Shown in pieces: positions 1 through 8,434 of a stretch of 38,248 nucleotides of DNA. How positions within the stretch are numbered: the stretch's first letter is position 1; each line of letters starts with the position of its first letter. The DNA lies in NCBI GenBank assembly GCA_030645355.1, contig JAUSNJ010000098.1:1-38248 (forward strand), in the 5' to 3' direction. Below the pieces are notes generated by a model. It saw nothing but the letters and a program-made list of their open reading frames with translations. It was not told the origin of the DNA and did not search any database. The stretch is from Rhodoferax sp. Lineage in GTDB: Bacteria; Pseudomonadota; Gammaproteobacteria; Burkholderiales; Burkholderiaceae_C. Both the position numbers and the translations under genes were made by a program.

Positions 1-1610
1 AGGTGTTGGTGGTGGAGAAAGACCCGCAGTATGGCGGCACCACCGCCTGGTCGGGCGGCTGGATGTGGATTCCGCGCAATCCGCTGGCGACTGAGGCTGG
101 CATCCTTGAGGATATTGAGAAACCGCTGTCCTATTTGAAGCACGAACTGGGCGCACAATTTGACGAAGCCCGGGCGAGGGTATTTCTGGACAATGGTCCG
201 CGCATGGTCGAGTTCTTCCGATCCAAAACCGCCTTGCAGTTCATCGACGGCAACGCCATGCCCGATTTTCATGGCCGCACGCCCGATGCAGCTACCGGCG
301 GGCGCTCGATCTGTGCCGCGCCTTTCGATGGTCGGCGGCTGGGCCGCAAGATCGACCAGCTCAAGCCGCCGCTACCCGAGACCACGCTGTGGGGCATGGG
401 CATTGCCTCGGGCGCGGAACTCAAGCACTTTTTTAATGCCATGCGCTCACCCGCATCGTTCTGGTATGTGACCAAGCTGGTGTTGCGGCATTGGCGTGAT
501 TTGATCGTTCACCGTCGTGGCATGCGGCTGGTCAATGGCAACGCACTGGTGGCGGGCTTGGCCGCATCGGCCTTTGAAGCGGGTGTAGAGCTTCGCATCA
601 ACAGTCCGGCCCGGCGATTGTTGGTTGATCAGGGCAGGGTGGTTGGCGCCGTGATTGGCAGCCAACAAGGCGATATTGAGATTCGCGCCCGTTGTGGCGT
701 GGTGCTGGCCTGTGGCGGGTTCCCGCATGACACGCAACGCAAGAAAGTGTTGCTGCCCCATGCCCCCACCGGACAGGAGCATTGGTCGGCGGCCTCGCGT
801 GGCGATACCGGCGATGGTTTGCGTCTGGGCGAAGCAGCCGGTGGCGTGGTCGCCAGCGATTTGGTCCAGGCCGCTGCGCTGGCGCCGGTATCGCTGGTGC
901 CGCAAGCCGATGGATCGTTTACGCACTTCCCGCATCTGATCGAACGGGCCAAGCCGGGGCTGATCGCCGTGACTGCCGACGGGGAGCGTTTCACCAATGA
1001 AGCTGACTCGTATTACGACTTCATGCAGAGCCTGCTGGCCGCTACGCCGGCCGGTCAGCCGGTGCAGGCCTGGCTGCTGTGCGACCACGCTTTCATTCGC
1101 CGCTACGGGCTGGGTGCGGTCAAACCGGCTCCCATGCCCTTGGGCGGCATGCTCAACAACGGCTATCTCAAACGCGGTAACAGTCTGACCGAACTGGCCC
1201 AGGCCTGCGGCATCGACGCCCATAACCTGCACAACACCGTACAACGTTACAACCGGCTGGCGCTAGCGGGCCAGGACGCCGACTTTGCCAAAGGCGAAAC
1301 ACCCTACAACCGCATCCAGGGCGACGCCGCTACGGGCAACCCCAATCCGTGCATGGCTCCGCTAGAGCACGGCCCGTTTTATGCCGTCAGGGTCGTTCCC
1401 GGTAGCCTGGGCACCTTTGCCGGGCTCAAGGTCAACACCCATGCCCAGGTGCTGGACGCGCAGGGCCAGCCGATTGCCGGCCTGTACGCCGGCGGCAACG
1501 ACATGACCAGCATGATGGGTGGCCATTACCCCAGCGGTGGTATCACGCTGGGGCCGGCGATGACTTTTGGTTTTCTTGCTGCACAACATGCTGCAGGGTT
1601 AAAAATGTAG
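1..1610 (+). CDS. KstD-like FAD-dependent dehydrogenase (5' end missing)
   Basis: This is a FAD-binding-2 flavoprotein of the 3-ketosteroid delta1-dehydrogenase/fumarate reductase superfamily, expected to introduce a C=C bond next to a ring ketone. It is cut by the window edge: reading is open from base 3, and about 35-40 N-terminal residues with the dinucleotide-binding glycines are outside. What remains starts at the VVEK strand and the YGGTTAWSGG loop, which align with residues about 35-60 of the paralog at 6655-8406. Other landmarks are ACGGFPHD, the VTADGERFTNEA segment and a C-terminal YPSGG. In KstD the Tyr and second Gly of this last motif (Y487/G491) handle the substrate ketone; here they are Y509 and G513 counted from base 3. 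A NIPSNAP gene follows after 82 nt. By family the electron acceptor is probably a quinone or unknown carrier. The actual substrate cannot be told from sequence, though an alicyclic ketone or acid fits the neighbours. Confidence 0.88.
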   Translation, partial: VLVVEKDPQYGGTTAWSGGWMWIPRNPLATEAGILEDIEKPLSYLKHELGAQFDEARARVFLDNGPRMVEFFRSKTALQFIDGNAMPDFHGRTPDAATGGRSICAAPFDGRRLGRKIDQLKPPLPETTLWGMGIASGAELKHFFNAMRSPASFWYVTKLVLRHWRDLIVHRRGMRLVNGNALVAGLAASAFEAGVELRINSPARRLLVDQGRVVGAVIGSQQGDIEIRARCGVVLACGGFPHDTQRKKVLLPHAPTGQEHWSAASRGDTGDGLRLGEAAGGVVASDLVQAAALAPVSLVPQADGSFTHFPHLIERAKPGLIAVTADGERFTNEADSYYDFMQSLLAATPAGQPVQAWLLCDHAFIRRYGLGAVKPAPMPLGGMLNNGYLKRGNSLTELAQACGIDAHNLHNTVQRYNRLALAGQDADFAKGETPYNRIQGDAATGNPNPCMAPLEHGPFYAVRVVPGSLGTFAGLKVNTHAQVLDAQGQPIAGLYAGGNDMTSMMGGHYPSGGITLGPAMTFGFLAAQHAAGLKM

Positions 1611-1692
1611 GCAAATTGGCATCTAGCCGGCGTAATATATGCCTAATGTGCTATGTTATTTATAGTAAATTTGTAATTTTAAGGAGTATTTG

Positions 1693-2319
1693 ATGTATTA
1701 CGAACTCGCCACCATGACCCTGCCTTTTGGTACGGCCGGCCAAGCCGCAACGAATGTGCAGGCTTTTGCCACCGCACCCGAGGCCAAAGGTGAGCTGCTG
1801 GGCTGCTGGTTCACCGACATTGGCACGTTGAATCAGATGATTGTGTTGCGTGGTTTTGCTGATCTGGCCATCTTGCAGGCCGAGCGCGAGCGCACACAAA
1901 AGAGCGCGGACCCGTTCGGCTGCGGTGCTACCTTCCAGAGCCTGGAGCAGCACAGCTACCAGGGTTTCCCGTGGATGAAGCCGGTGCGCCCGAGCGCCGA
2001 GACGGGTATCACCGGCCCGGTCTATGAAATCCGCACCTATGGCATCAAACCGGGCGGCGTACAAGCCACGATTGACCTGTGGGAGCAGTACGTGCCGCCG
2101 CGCGAGGCGCTATCGCCCTGCACCGTGGCCATGGTCGCCCTTGATGGCCCGCTGCGTTTTACCAATATTTGGTCCTACCCCACATTGGATGCTCGCTCAA
2201 AAGCCCGTGCCGATGCTGTTGCCCAAGGCATCTGGCCGCCCAAGGGTGGCCCGGCGTACCTGACCACCGCCATGACCTCGACGATTGCGCTGCCTACGGC
2301 CGTGTCGCCGCTGAAGTAA
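1693..2319 (+). CDS. Double-domain NIPSNAP family protein
   Basis: The protein has 208 residues and two tandem NIPSNAP-type dimeric alpha/beta-barrel modules: about residues 1-108, opening MYYELATMTL, and about 109-208, opening VYEIRTYGIKPG. The second module carries the conserved E-x-R-T-Y pattern. Start: an AAGGAG box at 1681-1686 lies 6 nt from ATG 1693; a TTG three bases earlier is less well spaced. An AT-rich 80-nt stretch separates it from the flavoprotein upstream, so it could have its own promoter or be in the same operon. NIPSNAP proteins have no established general catalytic role. In bacterial catabolic clusters they often sit beside FAD dehydrogenases, as here and, in degraded form, at 25053-25485. 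A role as auxiliary isomerase/monooxygenase-like barrel or ligand-binding partner of the flavoprotein is inference. Confidence 0.85.
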   Translation: MYYELATMTLPFGTAGQAATNVQAFATAPEAKGELLGCWFTDIGTLNQMIVLRGFADLAILQAERERTQKSADPFGCGATFQSLEQHSYQGFPWMKPVRPSAETGITGPVYEIRTYGIKPGGVQATIDLWEQYVPPREALSPCTVAMVALDGPLRFTNIWSYPTLDARSKARADAVAQGIWPPKGGPAYLTTAMTSTIALPTAVSPLK

Positions 2320-2350
2320 GAGAAAAGGAAATTGCAAACATACCAGTTTC

Positions 2351-2421
2351 CGTCATTGCGAGCGAAGCGCGGCAATCCATGACCCCTGGATCGCCACGTC
2401 GCTGCGCTCCTCGCGATGACG
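2351..2421. repeat. REP-like palindromic intergenic repeat
   Basis: A 71-nt imperfect inverted repeat. The left arm begins CGTCATTGCGAGCGAAGCG and ends GGCAATCCA; the right arm begins TGGATCGCC and ends CTCGCGATGACG. The arms pair over about 28 positions with a few mismatches and a 4-nt insertion in the right arm. I recognise the CGTCATTGCGAGCGAAGCG...CAATCC signature as a palindromic repeat scattered between genes in many Proteobacteria. It fills most of the gap between the NIPSNAP gene and the TIM-barrel gene, and would form a strong hairpin in a read-through transcript, possibly damping or stabilising expression on either side. Confidence 0.8.
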
Positions 2422-2476
2422 GTTCACGGTTCGTGTGCAGTTCCGAAGCGGAACTGGCAACTCATAAGGAATCACC

Positions 2477-3313
2477 ATGCGCATCTATTCCCTCGCCTAC
2501 CTTACTTCCAACACCTGCACGCCGCCGCAGGCCGTCCGCCTGGCGGCTGAGCTGGGCTACAGCTATGTCGGTCTGCGCCTGCTGCCCAACGCGGCGGGCG
2601 CGCCGCAGCAGTTTTTGATCGGTCAGCCCGAGGTGCTGCGCGAGACGGTGGCCGCGCAAAACGACACCGGCGTCGGCATTTTTGACCTGGAAATCATCCG
2701 CATCGCCGAAGGCTTTGATCCGAGAGCCTACCTGCCGCTGCTTGAAGCCGGCGCCGCGCTCAAGGCCAAGGCCGTGCTGGTGGCCGGCGACGACACCGAC
2801 GAGGCGCGCCTGACCGATGGCTACGCCCGCCTGTGCGAACTGATGCAGCCCTACGGCATGACCGCCGATCTGGAATTCATGCCTTGGACGGCAGTCCCCG
2901 ACGCCAATGCCGCACTGCGCATCATCAACGCCGCCGGCGGGCCGGCCAACGCTGGTATTCTGGTGGACGCATTGCATGTGGCGCGCTCGACCACCACCTT
3001 GGACGACATCCGCGCCATTCCCCGCGAACTGCTGCACTACGCGCAGATCTGCGATGCGCCCACCAGCGCCCCACCTCCGAAAGGCATTGGCCGGCCGTTC
3101 ACTGTGGAAGAAATGATCCACGCCGCACGTTGTGAGCGCCTCTTACCCGGCGAGGGCGGCATTGACCTGAAGGGCTTGTTCGACGCGCTGCCGCAGGACT
3201 TGCCCATCAGCGTCGAAGTGGTGCATCTGGAGCGCATGGGGCAGCTCGGCCAGACCGAGTGGGCGCGCCAGTGCCTGGCGGTCAGCCGCGCATTTCTTGA
3301 GCCGCAAACCTGA
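2477..3313 (+). CDS. Sugar phosphate isomerase/epimerase-like TIM barrel
   Basis: A 278-residue protein of the AP-endonuclease-2 (xylose isomerase-like) TIM-barrel fold. Candidate divalent metal ligands appear in the expected order: E133 (DLEFMPW), D164 and H167 (LVDALH), and E247 (SVEVVHLE). This family includes epimerases, isomerases, dehydratases and inosose dehydratases, so the reaction cannot be fixed. An RBS-like TAAGGA at 2465-2470 precedes ATG 2477 by 6 nt. The REP-like palindrome is directly upstream and the acyl-CoA dehydrogenase starts 19 nt downstream, which suggests co-transcription with 3333-6109. The context of flavoprotein, acyl-CoA dehydrogenase and CoA-transferase argues against a sugar substrate. 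An isomerase or lyase acting on a cyclic or hydroxy-keto acid is more likely, by inference. Confidence 0.8.
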   Translation: MRIYSLAYLTSNTCTPPQAVRLAAELGYSYVGLRLLPNAAGAPQQFLIGQPEVLRETVAAQNDTGVGIFDLEIIRIAEGFDPRAYLPLLEAGAALKAKAVLVAGDDTDEARLTDGYARLCELMQPYGMTADLEFMPWTAVPDANAALRIINAAGGPANAGILVDALHVARSTTTLDDIRAIPRELLHYAQICDAPTSAPPPKGIGRPFTVEEMIHAARCERLLPGEGGIDLKGLFDALPQDLPISVEVVHLERMGQLGQTEWARQCLAVSRAFLEPQT

Positions 3314-3332
3314 ACCACATTTGGAGATACCC

Positions 3333-4517
3333 ATGGACTTTTCCCTCAACGACGAACAAAAAATGATGATCGACACCGTACGTCGCTTCATCGCCGAAGA
3401 ACTCAAGCCGCTGGAAGACGAGATCGAGGACCAGGGCTTCCTAGCCAAAGAGAAGGCACAGGTGGTTCACGAGAAAGCTAAAGCCCTCGGTTTGTACGGC
3501 ATGAACATGCCGGCTGAACTGGGCGGCGGCGGGCTGTCCAACCTGGACCGCATCCTGTGCGAGGAGCAGTTTGGTCACACCACGGACATCCTGATCCGCC
3601 GCGCTTTCGGCAATGTGTATGAGCCGCTGCTCCATTGCAAGGGTGAGCAGGTCGAGCGCTGGCTCAAGCCGGCCATTGAGGGTGCACGGACCTGCGCCAT
3701 CACCATCACCGAATCGGGCGCCGGTTCGGATGCGGCTGGCATCAAGACCCACGCCAAGAAGACAACTATTGACGGAAAAGACGGCTGGGTACTCAACGGC
3801 AGCAAACATTTCATCAGCGACGGCGAGTGGAGCGACTTTTTCCTGGTCTCGGCCCGTACTGACAATGCAGCCGGCGAGAAGGAAATATCGATGTTCATGG
3901 TGGACAAGGGCCTGCCCGGTTTTACCGTCGGCAAGGACCAGAAGATGATGGGTATTCGCGGCACGCCGCACCTTGAACTGTTCTTTGACAACGTGCCGCT
4001 GGAGGCTGTGACGCTGCTGGGGGCAGAAGGCCAGGGCTTCAAGCTGGCCATGGGTGCGCTCAATGTGGTGCGCCTGGCGCAGGTCGGCGCACGCGCCGTC
4101 GGCAAGGCCAGCCATGTCTGCGAGCTGATGGTGGACTACGCCAATGAGCGCAAGCAGTTTGGCCAGAAGATAGGCGACTTCCAGATGATCCAGCAGATGC
4201 TGGCCGACAGCGTGATCGAGATCAACGCCGCCCGCTGGATGGTGTACCACGCCGCGTGGATGCTGGACCAGGGCATGGATGCGCGGGAGCAGATCGCCAT
4301 GGTCAAGGTGCAAGCCGCCGAAACGCTGGGGCGGGTGGTGGACCGCGCGGTGCAGATCTTTGGTGGGATGGGCTTTTGCAAGGAGCTGCCGATCGAGCGC
4401 TACTACCGCGACGCCCGCATCTACCGCATCTTTGACGGCACCAGCGAAATCCACCGCAGTGTCATCGCCAAGATGGTGATGAAAAAGGGCGCGGCGCTGT
4501 TTGATGTAAACCGGTGA
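3333..4517 (+). CDS. Acyl-CoA dehydrogenase with Asp at the catalytic-base position
   Basis: A 394-residue FAD-dependent acyl-CoA dehydrogenase of normal length. The N-terminal helical domain begins MDFSLNDEQKMM. The middle beta domain has the ITESGAGSDA signature near residues 125-135, and the C-terminal helical domain has the R-x-Q-F-G-pattern ANERKQFGQ and QIFGGMGF. The loop that in MCAD/SCAD carries the catalytic Glu (Y-E-G-T) reads RIFDGTSEIH here, giving D368. Start: GGAGA at 3323-3327 precedes ATG 3333; a longer reading from 3297 would overlap the upstream gene and has no ribosome site. Its stop overlaps the CoA-transferase start (GTGA, 4 nt), so the two are translationally coupled. 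It probably oxidises a CoA thioester made by that transferase; the electron acceptor would be ETF (no ETF genes here). Confidence 0.92.
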   Translation: MDFSLNDEQKMMIDTVRRFIAEELKPLEDEIEDQGFLAKEKAQVVHEKAKALGLYGMNMPAELGGGGLSNLDRILCEEQFGHTTDILIRRAFGNVYEPLLHCKGEQVERWLKPAIEGARTCAITITESGAGSDAAGIKTHAKKTTIDGKDGWVLNGSKHFISDGEWSDFFLVSARTDNAAGEKEISMFMVDKGLPGFTVGKDQKMMGIRGTPHLELFFDNVPLEAVTLLGAEGQGFKLAMGALNVVRLAQVGARAVGKASHVCELMVDYANERKQFGQKIGDFQMIQQMLADSVIEINAARWMVYHAAWMLDQGMDAREQIAMVKVQAAETLGRVVDRAVQIFGGMGFCKELPIERYYRDARIYRIFDGTSEIHRSVIAKMVMKKGAALFDVNR

Positions 4518-6109
4518 ACACCATGAGCAGCACCAAATTCATGAGCGCGGCCGAAGCCGCAAACCTGATCAATGACGGCGACACCGTGGGCCTGATGGGC
4601 GGCGGCGGCGGCCTGATGGAGGCGACCTGCCTGTTCGAGGCGGTGCAGGCGCGCTTCCTGGGGACACAGCAACCCCGCAACCTGACCATGGTCCACGCCC
4701 TGGGCATTGGCGACAAAAAGACCAAGGGCATGAACTGCTTTGCCCACGAAGGCCTGGTCAAACGCGTGATTGGCGGGCACTGGGTCTGGTCGCCGGCGAT
4801 GCAGCAACTGGCCGAGGAAGAAAAAATCGAGGCCTACATCCTGCCCGGCGGTGTCTCCAGCCAGCTGATGCGCGAAATCGGCGCGGGCCGCCCTGGCCTG
4901 TTCACCCATGTCGGCCTGGGCACCGTCTGTGACCCGCGCCAGGGAGGCGGCAGGATGAACAAGAGCGCAAAGGAAGATCTGGCCGAAGTGGTGCAGATGG
5001 ACGGTCGAGAATACCTGCGCTACAAGCCCTTTCCCATTCATGTGGCCATCGTGCGCGCCAGCGCGGCTGACGAGGACGGCAACATCAGCTTTGAGCACGA
5101 GGCCGCCAACCTGGACGCCCAATCACTCGCGCTGGCAGCGCGTAATAGCGGTGGCAAGGTGATCGTGCAAGTCAAGGAGCGCCTGCCGCATGGCGCACTG
5201 AAGGCACGCGAGGTGCGTATTCCGGCGGCCTGGGTGGATGCTATCGTGGTCGATCCGGATCAACAAGCCAGTTACGACATTCCGTTCGATCCGGCCTTGA
5301 GCGGCGAATTGACGGGCGAAGCACGACTCGGCAGTGAGCGTGCTGACCATGAGGCAGAAAAAGCGTCCGCTTTGGACGCCTTCAGCGAACGCCAGGCCGT
5401 GGCCCGTCGCGCCGCCGTTGAACTCTTTAACACCGACAAGGTCCGCCCGGTGGTCAATTACGGCGTGGGCGTACCTGATGCCGTGGCCAAACTGATTGCC
5501 GCACGCGGCGAACAGCACCGCCTGTACCAGACCATAGAACACGGCACCTACGGCGGCACGCTGCTGGACGGCGTGCTGTTCGGCTACGCCCGCAACGCCT
5601 CGGCCATGCTGGACGCCGCCACGCAGTTTGACTTTTACGCCGGTGGCGGGCTCGACATCGCCTTTCTGGGCTTTGGTGAGTTCGACGAGCAGGGCAGCGT
5701 CAACGTCTCGCGTCTGGGTGGGCTGACGGTCGGTCCCGGCGGCTTCATCGACATCGCGCAAAACGCCCGCAAGGTGGTGTTTTGCGGCACGCTGGCAGCC
5801 AAAGGCGTGAAACTGCAAACGGGCGACGGCCAGATGCGCGTGCTGGCGCAGGGCGGCGTGAAGAAACTGGTTAAAAAAGTGGATCAGATTACTTTCAGCG
5901 GCCCGCAGAGCCTGGTGCGCGGGCAGACCGTGTTGTATCTGACCGAGCGCGCCAGTTTTCGCCTGACGCCCGAGGGCATCGAGTTGTTCGAAATCGCCCC
6001 CGGCATTGATCTGCAGCGCGACGTGCTGGATCAGATGGACTTTGCGCCGCGTGTAGCAACTGATGTTGCGGTCATGCCGGCGAGGCACTTTATGGCCAGC
6101 GACCGCTAA
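4514..6109 (+). CDS. Family I acyl-CoA:carboxylate CoA-transferase (fused alpha-beta)
   Basis: A single 531-residue chain with both halves of a family I CoA-transferase (YdiF/propionate CoA-transferase type). The alpha half has the glycine-rich GLMGGGGGLMEA loop near residue 35. The beta half contains TIEHGTYGG, whose E342 is at the position of the glutamate that forms the glutamyl-CoA intermediate. Two starts are possible: GTG 4514, overlapping the upstream stop by 4 nt, and ATG 4523; neither has a strong ribosome site, consistent with coupling to the dehydrogenase. It would move CoA from acetyl- or succinyl-CoA to the pathway acid, or recover CoA from a product. It is the last gene of this block. 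A degraded fragment of a close paralog lies at 25484-25667. Confidence 0.9.
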   Translation: MNTMSSTKFMSAAEAANLINDGDTVGLMGGGGGLMEATCLFEAVQARFLGTQQPRNLTMVHALGIGDKKTKGMNCFAHEGLVKRVIGGHWVWSPAMQQLAEEEKIEAYILPGGVSSQLMREIGAGRPGLFTHVGLGTVCDPRQGGGRMNKSAKEDLAEVVQMDGREYLRYKPFPIHVAIVRASAADEDGNISFEHEAANLDAQSLALAARNSGGKVIVQVKERLPHGALKAREVRIPAAWVDAIVVDPDQQASYDIPFDPALSGELTGEARLGSERADHEAEKASALDAFSERQAVARRAAVELFNTDKVRPVVNYGVGVPDAVAKLIAARGEQHRLYQTIEHGTYGGTLLDGVLFGYARNASAMLDAATQFDFYAGGGLDIAFLGFGEFDEQGSVNVSRLGGLTVGPGGFIDIAQNARKVVFCGTLAAKGVKLQTGDGQMRVLAQGGVKKLVKKVDQITFSGPQSLVRGQTVLYLTERASFRLTPEGIELFEIAPGIDLQRDVLDQMDFAPRVATDVAVMPARHFMASDR

Positions 6110-6654
6110 GAGACAAAGCGGTAGTAGCCATAGTCAAGTGGATTCCTCCAAACCGGTCGTTGAAAACAACTGGCTGGCTGTCGTCTTTTTAGCAATGATT
6201 TCGGCAAAACCTACTTCGGCCTTGGGCCACTGAGCGCCAAAGAACGTTGCCATCCAAATCGGACACTCGCGAACGTTTATTCAGTTAGACCACCTGCTCG
6301 ACGAAGCGCCAATAACGGACGGCAGGCGCCTGGTTGTGTTTAACGTTTGCGATGGTACTCGGTTCGAGGAGCTCGGGGCGTTACCGCGAGTTGGTTTTGC
6401 CCGGCGATCGCGATCGCTTACCTGCTCGTCGTCTCGCAAATGTGGCCCATAAGGGGCTGGGCTGCTGCTGCGTTTGGAGCGCTGCTAGACGGCAACGCGA
6501 CAGAACCGCATAGACATCGAAGTCTCCGATTTCTAATCGTTAGTTTTTAACAAATGCATTTGCTAGGGGTTAACCATTAGTGTAGGAATGATGCATTTGA
6601 TATAAACTAAAAACATACGCAGGTGAATGCGGGCATCAACAATCGGAGAGAGTG
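6110..6654. other. 545-nt gene-free region upstream of block B
   Basis: No convincing gene. A 67-codon reading at 6347-6550 has no ribosome site or recognisable domain, and I do not call it. No clear terminator follows the CoA-transferase. The last 110 nt are AT-rich and hold the palindromes listed separately, so this is probably where block B transcription starts. A TATAAA at 6601-6606 is a possible -10 element, but I see no good -35 partner. Confidence 0.5.
6551..6599. promoter_or_regulatory. Candidate operator: repeated ATGCATTTG with central palindrome
   Basis: A perfect 12-bp palindrome CAAATGCATTTG lies at 6551-6562, and its half ATGCATTTG recurs as a direct repeat at 6591-6599, 37 bp further on. 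Between them is GGTTAACC (6568-6575), itself palindromic and flanked symmetrically by CTA and TAG. The cluster sits 50-100 bp before the first gene of block B. That location and symmetry suit a dimeric regulator such as the IclR proteins encoded at 17201 and 18393; the link is inference. Confidence 0.45.
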
Positions 6655-8406
6655 ATGAAGTCAGGTAATACAGAGGAATACGACGTACTGGTGATAGGAA
6701 CCGGCGCATCAGGTATGTCAGCGGCAGTTACTGCCGCCAAGCAAGGTTTGAAAGTTCTGGTGGTGGAAAAGGCACCGGTTTACGGTGGAACCACCGCTCG
6801 ATCTGGCGGTTGGCTGTGGGTACCTGGTACTAAGTTGGCGACTGAGCAGGACATTCACGAACCTTCTGGGGCAGCTCGCGCTTATCTGCAGCACGAAGCC
6901 GGTACCCATTTCGATCCCGCGCGGGTAGATGCATTTTTGGAGAATGGACCCAAAGCGATCGACTTCTTCACTAGCAACACGTGCGTGCAATTCGACATGC
7001 CGCCGGTCTTTCCTGATTACCACGCTGAGGCACCAGGCGGCTTACAGGGCGGACGCTCCATGGTCACCCGGCCCTTTGATGCGCGTGAACTTGGTGACCG
7101 GATTGGGCTTCTGGCACCTCCCGTGCCCGAATTGACCGTTTTCGGCATGATGCTGGGTTCAGGCAAGGAACTGTGGCATTTCCTAAGGGCGTTTAAATCT
7201 TTTGAGTCGTTTTTTTATGTCTCAAAGCGCTTCGGTGGTCACCTGATAGACGTGTTGCGCTACGGCCGCGGCATGACCCTGACCAACGGCAACGCCTTGG
7301 CCGGTCGTTTGGCCAAGGCCGGCATGGACTTGGGCATTCCGGTCTGGCTGTCCTCGCCGGTCAAGCGGCTTATTGTCGAAGGCAACTCTGTGGTCGGCGC
7401 CGTAGTGGCGCGCGACGGTGCAAACGTTGAGGTTCGGGTCAAGCGGGGCGTCGTGCTGGCGGCGGGTGGCTTCCCACACGAAGTTGAGCGTCGCAAACAG
7501 CTTTTCCCACATGCCCCGACAGGTCGTGAGCATTTCACCCCTTCACCAGAGCTCAATACAGGTGATGGTCTACGTTTGGGTGAGTCTGTGGGGGGCTGGG
7601 TCGATCCGACCATACCGAACGCGGCTGCCTGGTGTCCTACATCAGTGGTAACTCGCAAGGATGGCACAACAGGCGTGATGCCTCACTTCATCGACCGTGC
7701 GAAGCCCGGTGTGATCGCAGTGACCGCCGATGGCAAGCGGTTCACCAATGAAGCGTCTTCTTATCATGATTTTGTGCAACAGCTGGTTAAGGCTTGTGAC
7801 AAGAAGGGCTTGAAAGAGTACACCTGCTGGCTGATTTGCGACCACAAACACCTGCGTGAGTACGGATTGGGCAGTGTCGCTAAGTTTCCGTTACCCATAG
7901 GCAATCACCTGCGTTCGGGCTACCTCAAACGAGGATCGTCGCTTGCTGAGTTGGCCCAGGTCATTGGCGTGCCTGCATCTCACCTGGCCCAACAGGTGGA
8001 AATCTTCAACCGTGACTCTGCTACTGGAGTAGACACTCAGTTCGGCAAGGGAAGCACTGCTTACAACCGATATCAAGGTGACTCGCTCGTCAAGCCCAAC
8101 CCATGCATGGCTCCGATCGAACGCGGCCCGTTCTACGCGGTCAAGATCGTAGTTGGCGAAATCGGTACATTCGCCGGTCTGGCAACAGATGCGTCTTGCC
8201 GAGTGATCACAAAAGATAAGCAGGTGGTCAAAGGCCTATATGCCATAGGAAATGACGCGGCCAGCATCATGGGGGGCAACTATCCCGGTGCCGGAATCAC
8301 CTTGGGTCCTTGCGTGACCTTCGGCTATGTCGCAGGCATGGAGCTAGCCCGCGCAGCAGAACTGCAGTCTTCGAGTACCTCCCCAGTCGCAAAGCAGGCT
8401 GCGTGA
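6655..8406 (+). CDS. KstD-like FAD-dependent dehydrogenase
   Basis: A complete 583-residue flavoprotein, clearly paralogous along its length to the truncated one at 1-1610 (same block order, roughly half the residues shared by eye). The N-terminal Rossmann motif is GTGASG after VLVI, followed by VVEK and YGGTTARSGG. Later come AAGGFPHE and the VTADGKRFTNEA segment. The C-terminal motif is YPGAG with Y543 and G547, at the spacing of the KstD ketone-binding Tyr/Gly pair. Start: GGAGAG at 6645-6650 fits ATG 6655 (4 nt) better than GTG 6652. It heads block B, with the SDR 28 nt downstream. Expected role: ring desaturation next to a carbonyl in a cyclic ketone; by family a steroid is possible, but no other steroid-pathway genes are here. 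Confidence 0.9.
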   Translation: MKSGNTEEYDVLVIGTGASGMSAAVTAAKQGLKVLVVEKAPVYGGTTARSGGWLWVPGTKLATEQDIHEPSGAARAYLQHEAGTHFDPARVDAFLENGPKAIDFFTSNTCVQFDMPPVFPDYHAEAPGGLQGGRSMVTRPFDARELGDRIGLLAPPVPELTVFGMMLGSGKELWHFLRAFKSFESFFYVSKRFGGHLIDVLRYGRGMTLTNGNALAGRLAKAGMDLGIPVWLSSPVKRLIVEGNSVVGAVVARDGANVEVRVKRGVVLAAGGFPHEVERRKQLFPHAPTGREHFTPSPELNTGDGLRLGESVGGWVDPTIPNAAAWCPTSVVTRKDGTTGVMPHFIDRAKPGVIAVTADGKRFTNEASSYHDFVQQLVKACDKKGLKEYTCWLICDHKHLREYGLGSVAKFPLPIGNHLRSGYLKRGSSLAELAQVIGVPASHLAQQVEIFNRDSATGVDTQFGKGSTAYNRYQGDSLVKPNPCMAPIERGPFYAVKIVVGEIGTFAGLATDASCRVITKDKQVVKGLYAIGNDAASIMGGNYPGAGITLGPCVTFGYVAGMELARAAELQSSSTSPVAKQAA

Positions 8407-8434
8407 GATTGAATGGTTCCACTGGAGAAATATT

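Noticed and set aside
447..1244. Long minus-strand open frame opposite the first flavoprotein
   Set aside because: It is the complementary shadow of a GC-rich real gene; its translation is rich in His/Gln/Arg with no domain.
2169..2618. Plus-strand frame reading through the REP-like palindrome
   Set aside because: It links two real genes in the wrong frame through a repeat; no start signal.
3441..4454. 337-codon minus-strand frame opposite the acyl-CoA dehydrogenase
   Set aside because: The sense strand encodes a clear family with ribosome site; the antisense translation has no recognisable motif.
5123..6088. 321-codon minus-strand frame opposite the CoA-transferase
   Set aside because: Shadow frame in high-GC DNA with biased composition and no domain.
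6347..6550. 67-codon plus-strand frame with a hydrophobic stretch
   Set aside because: No ribosome site, no family resemblance, and it lies in a regulatory gap; a chance frame is more likely.
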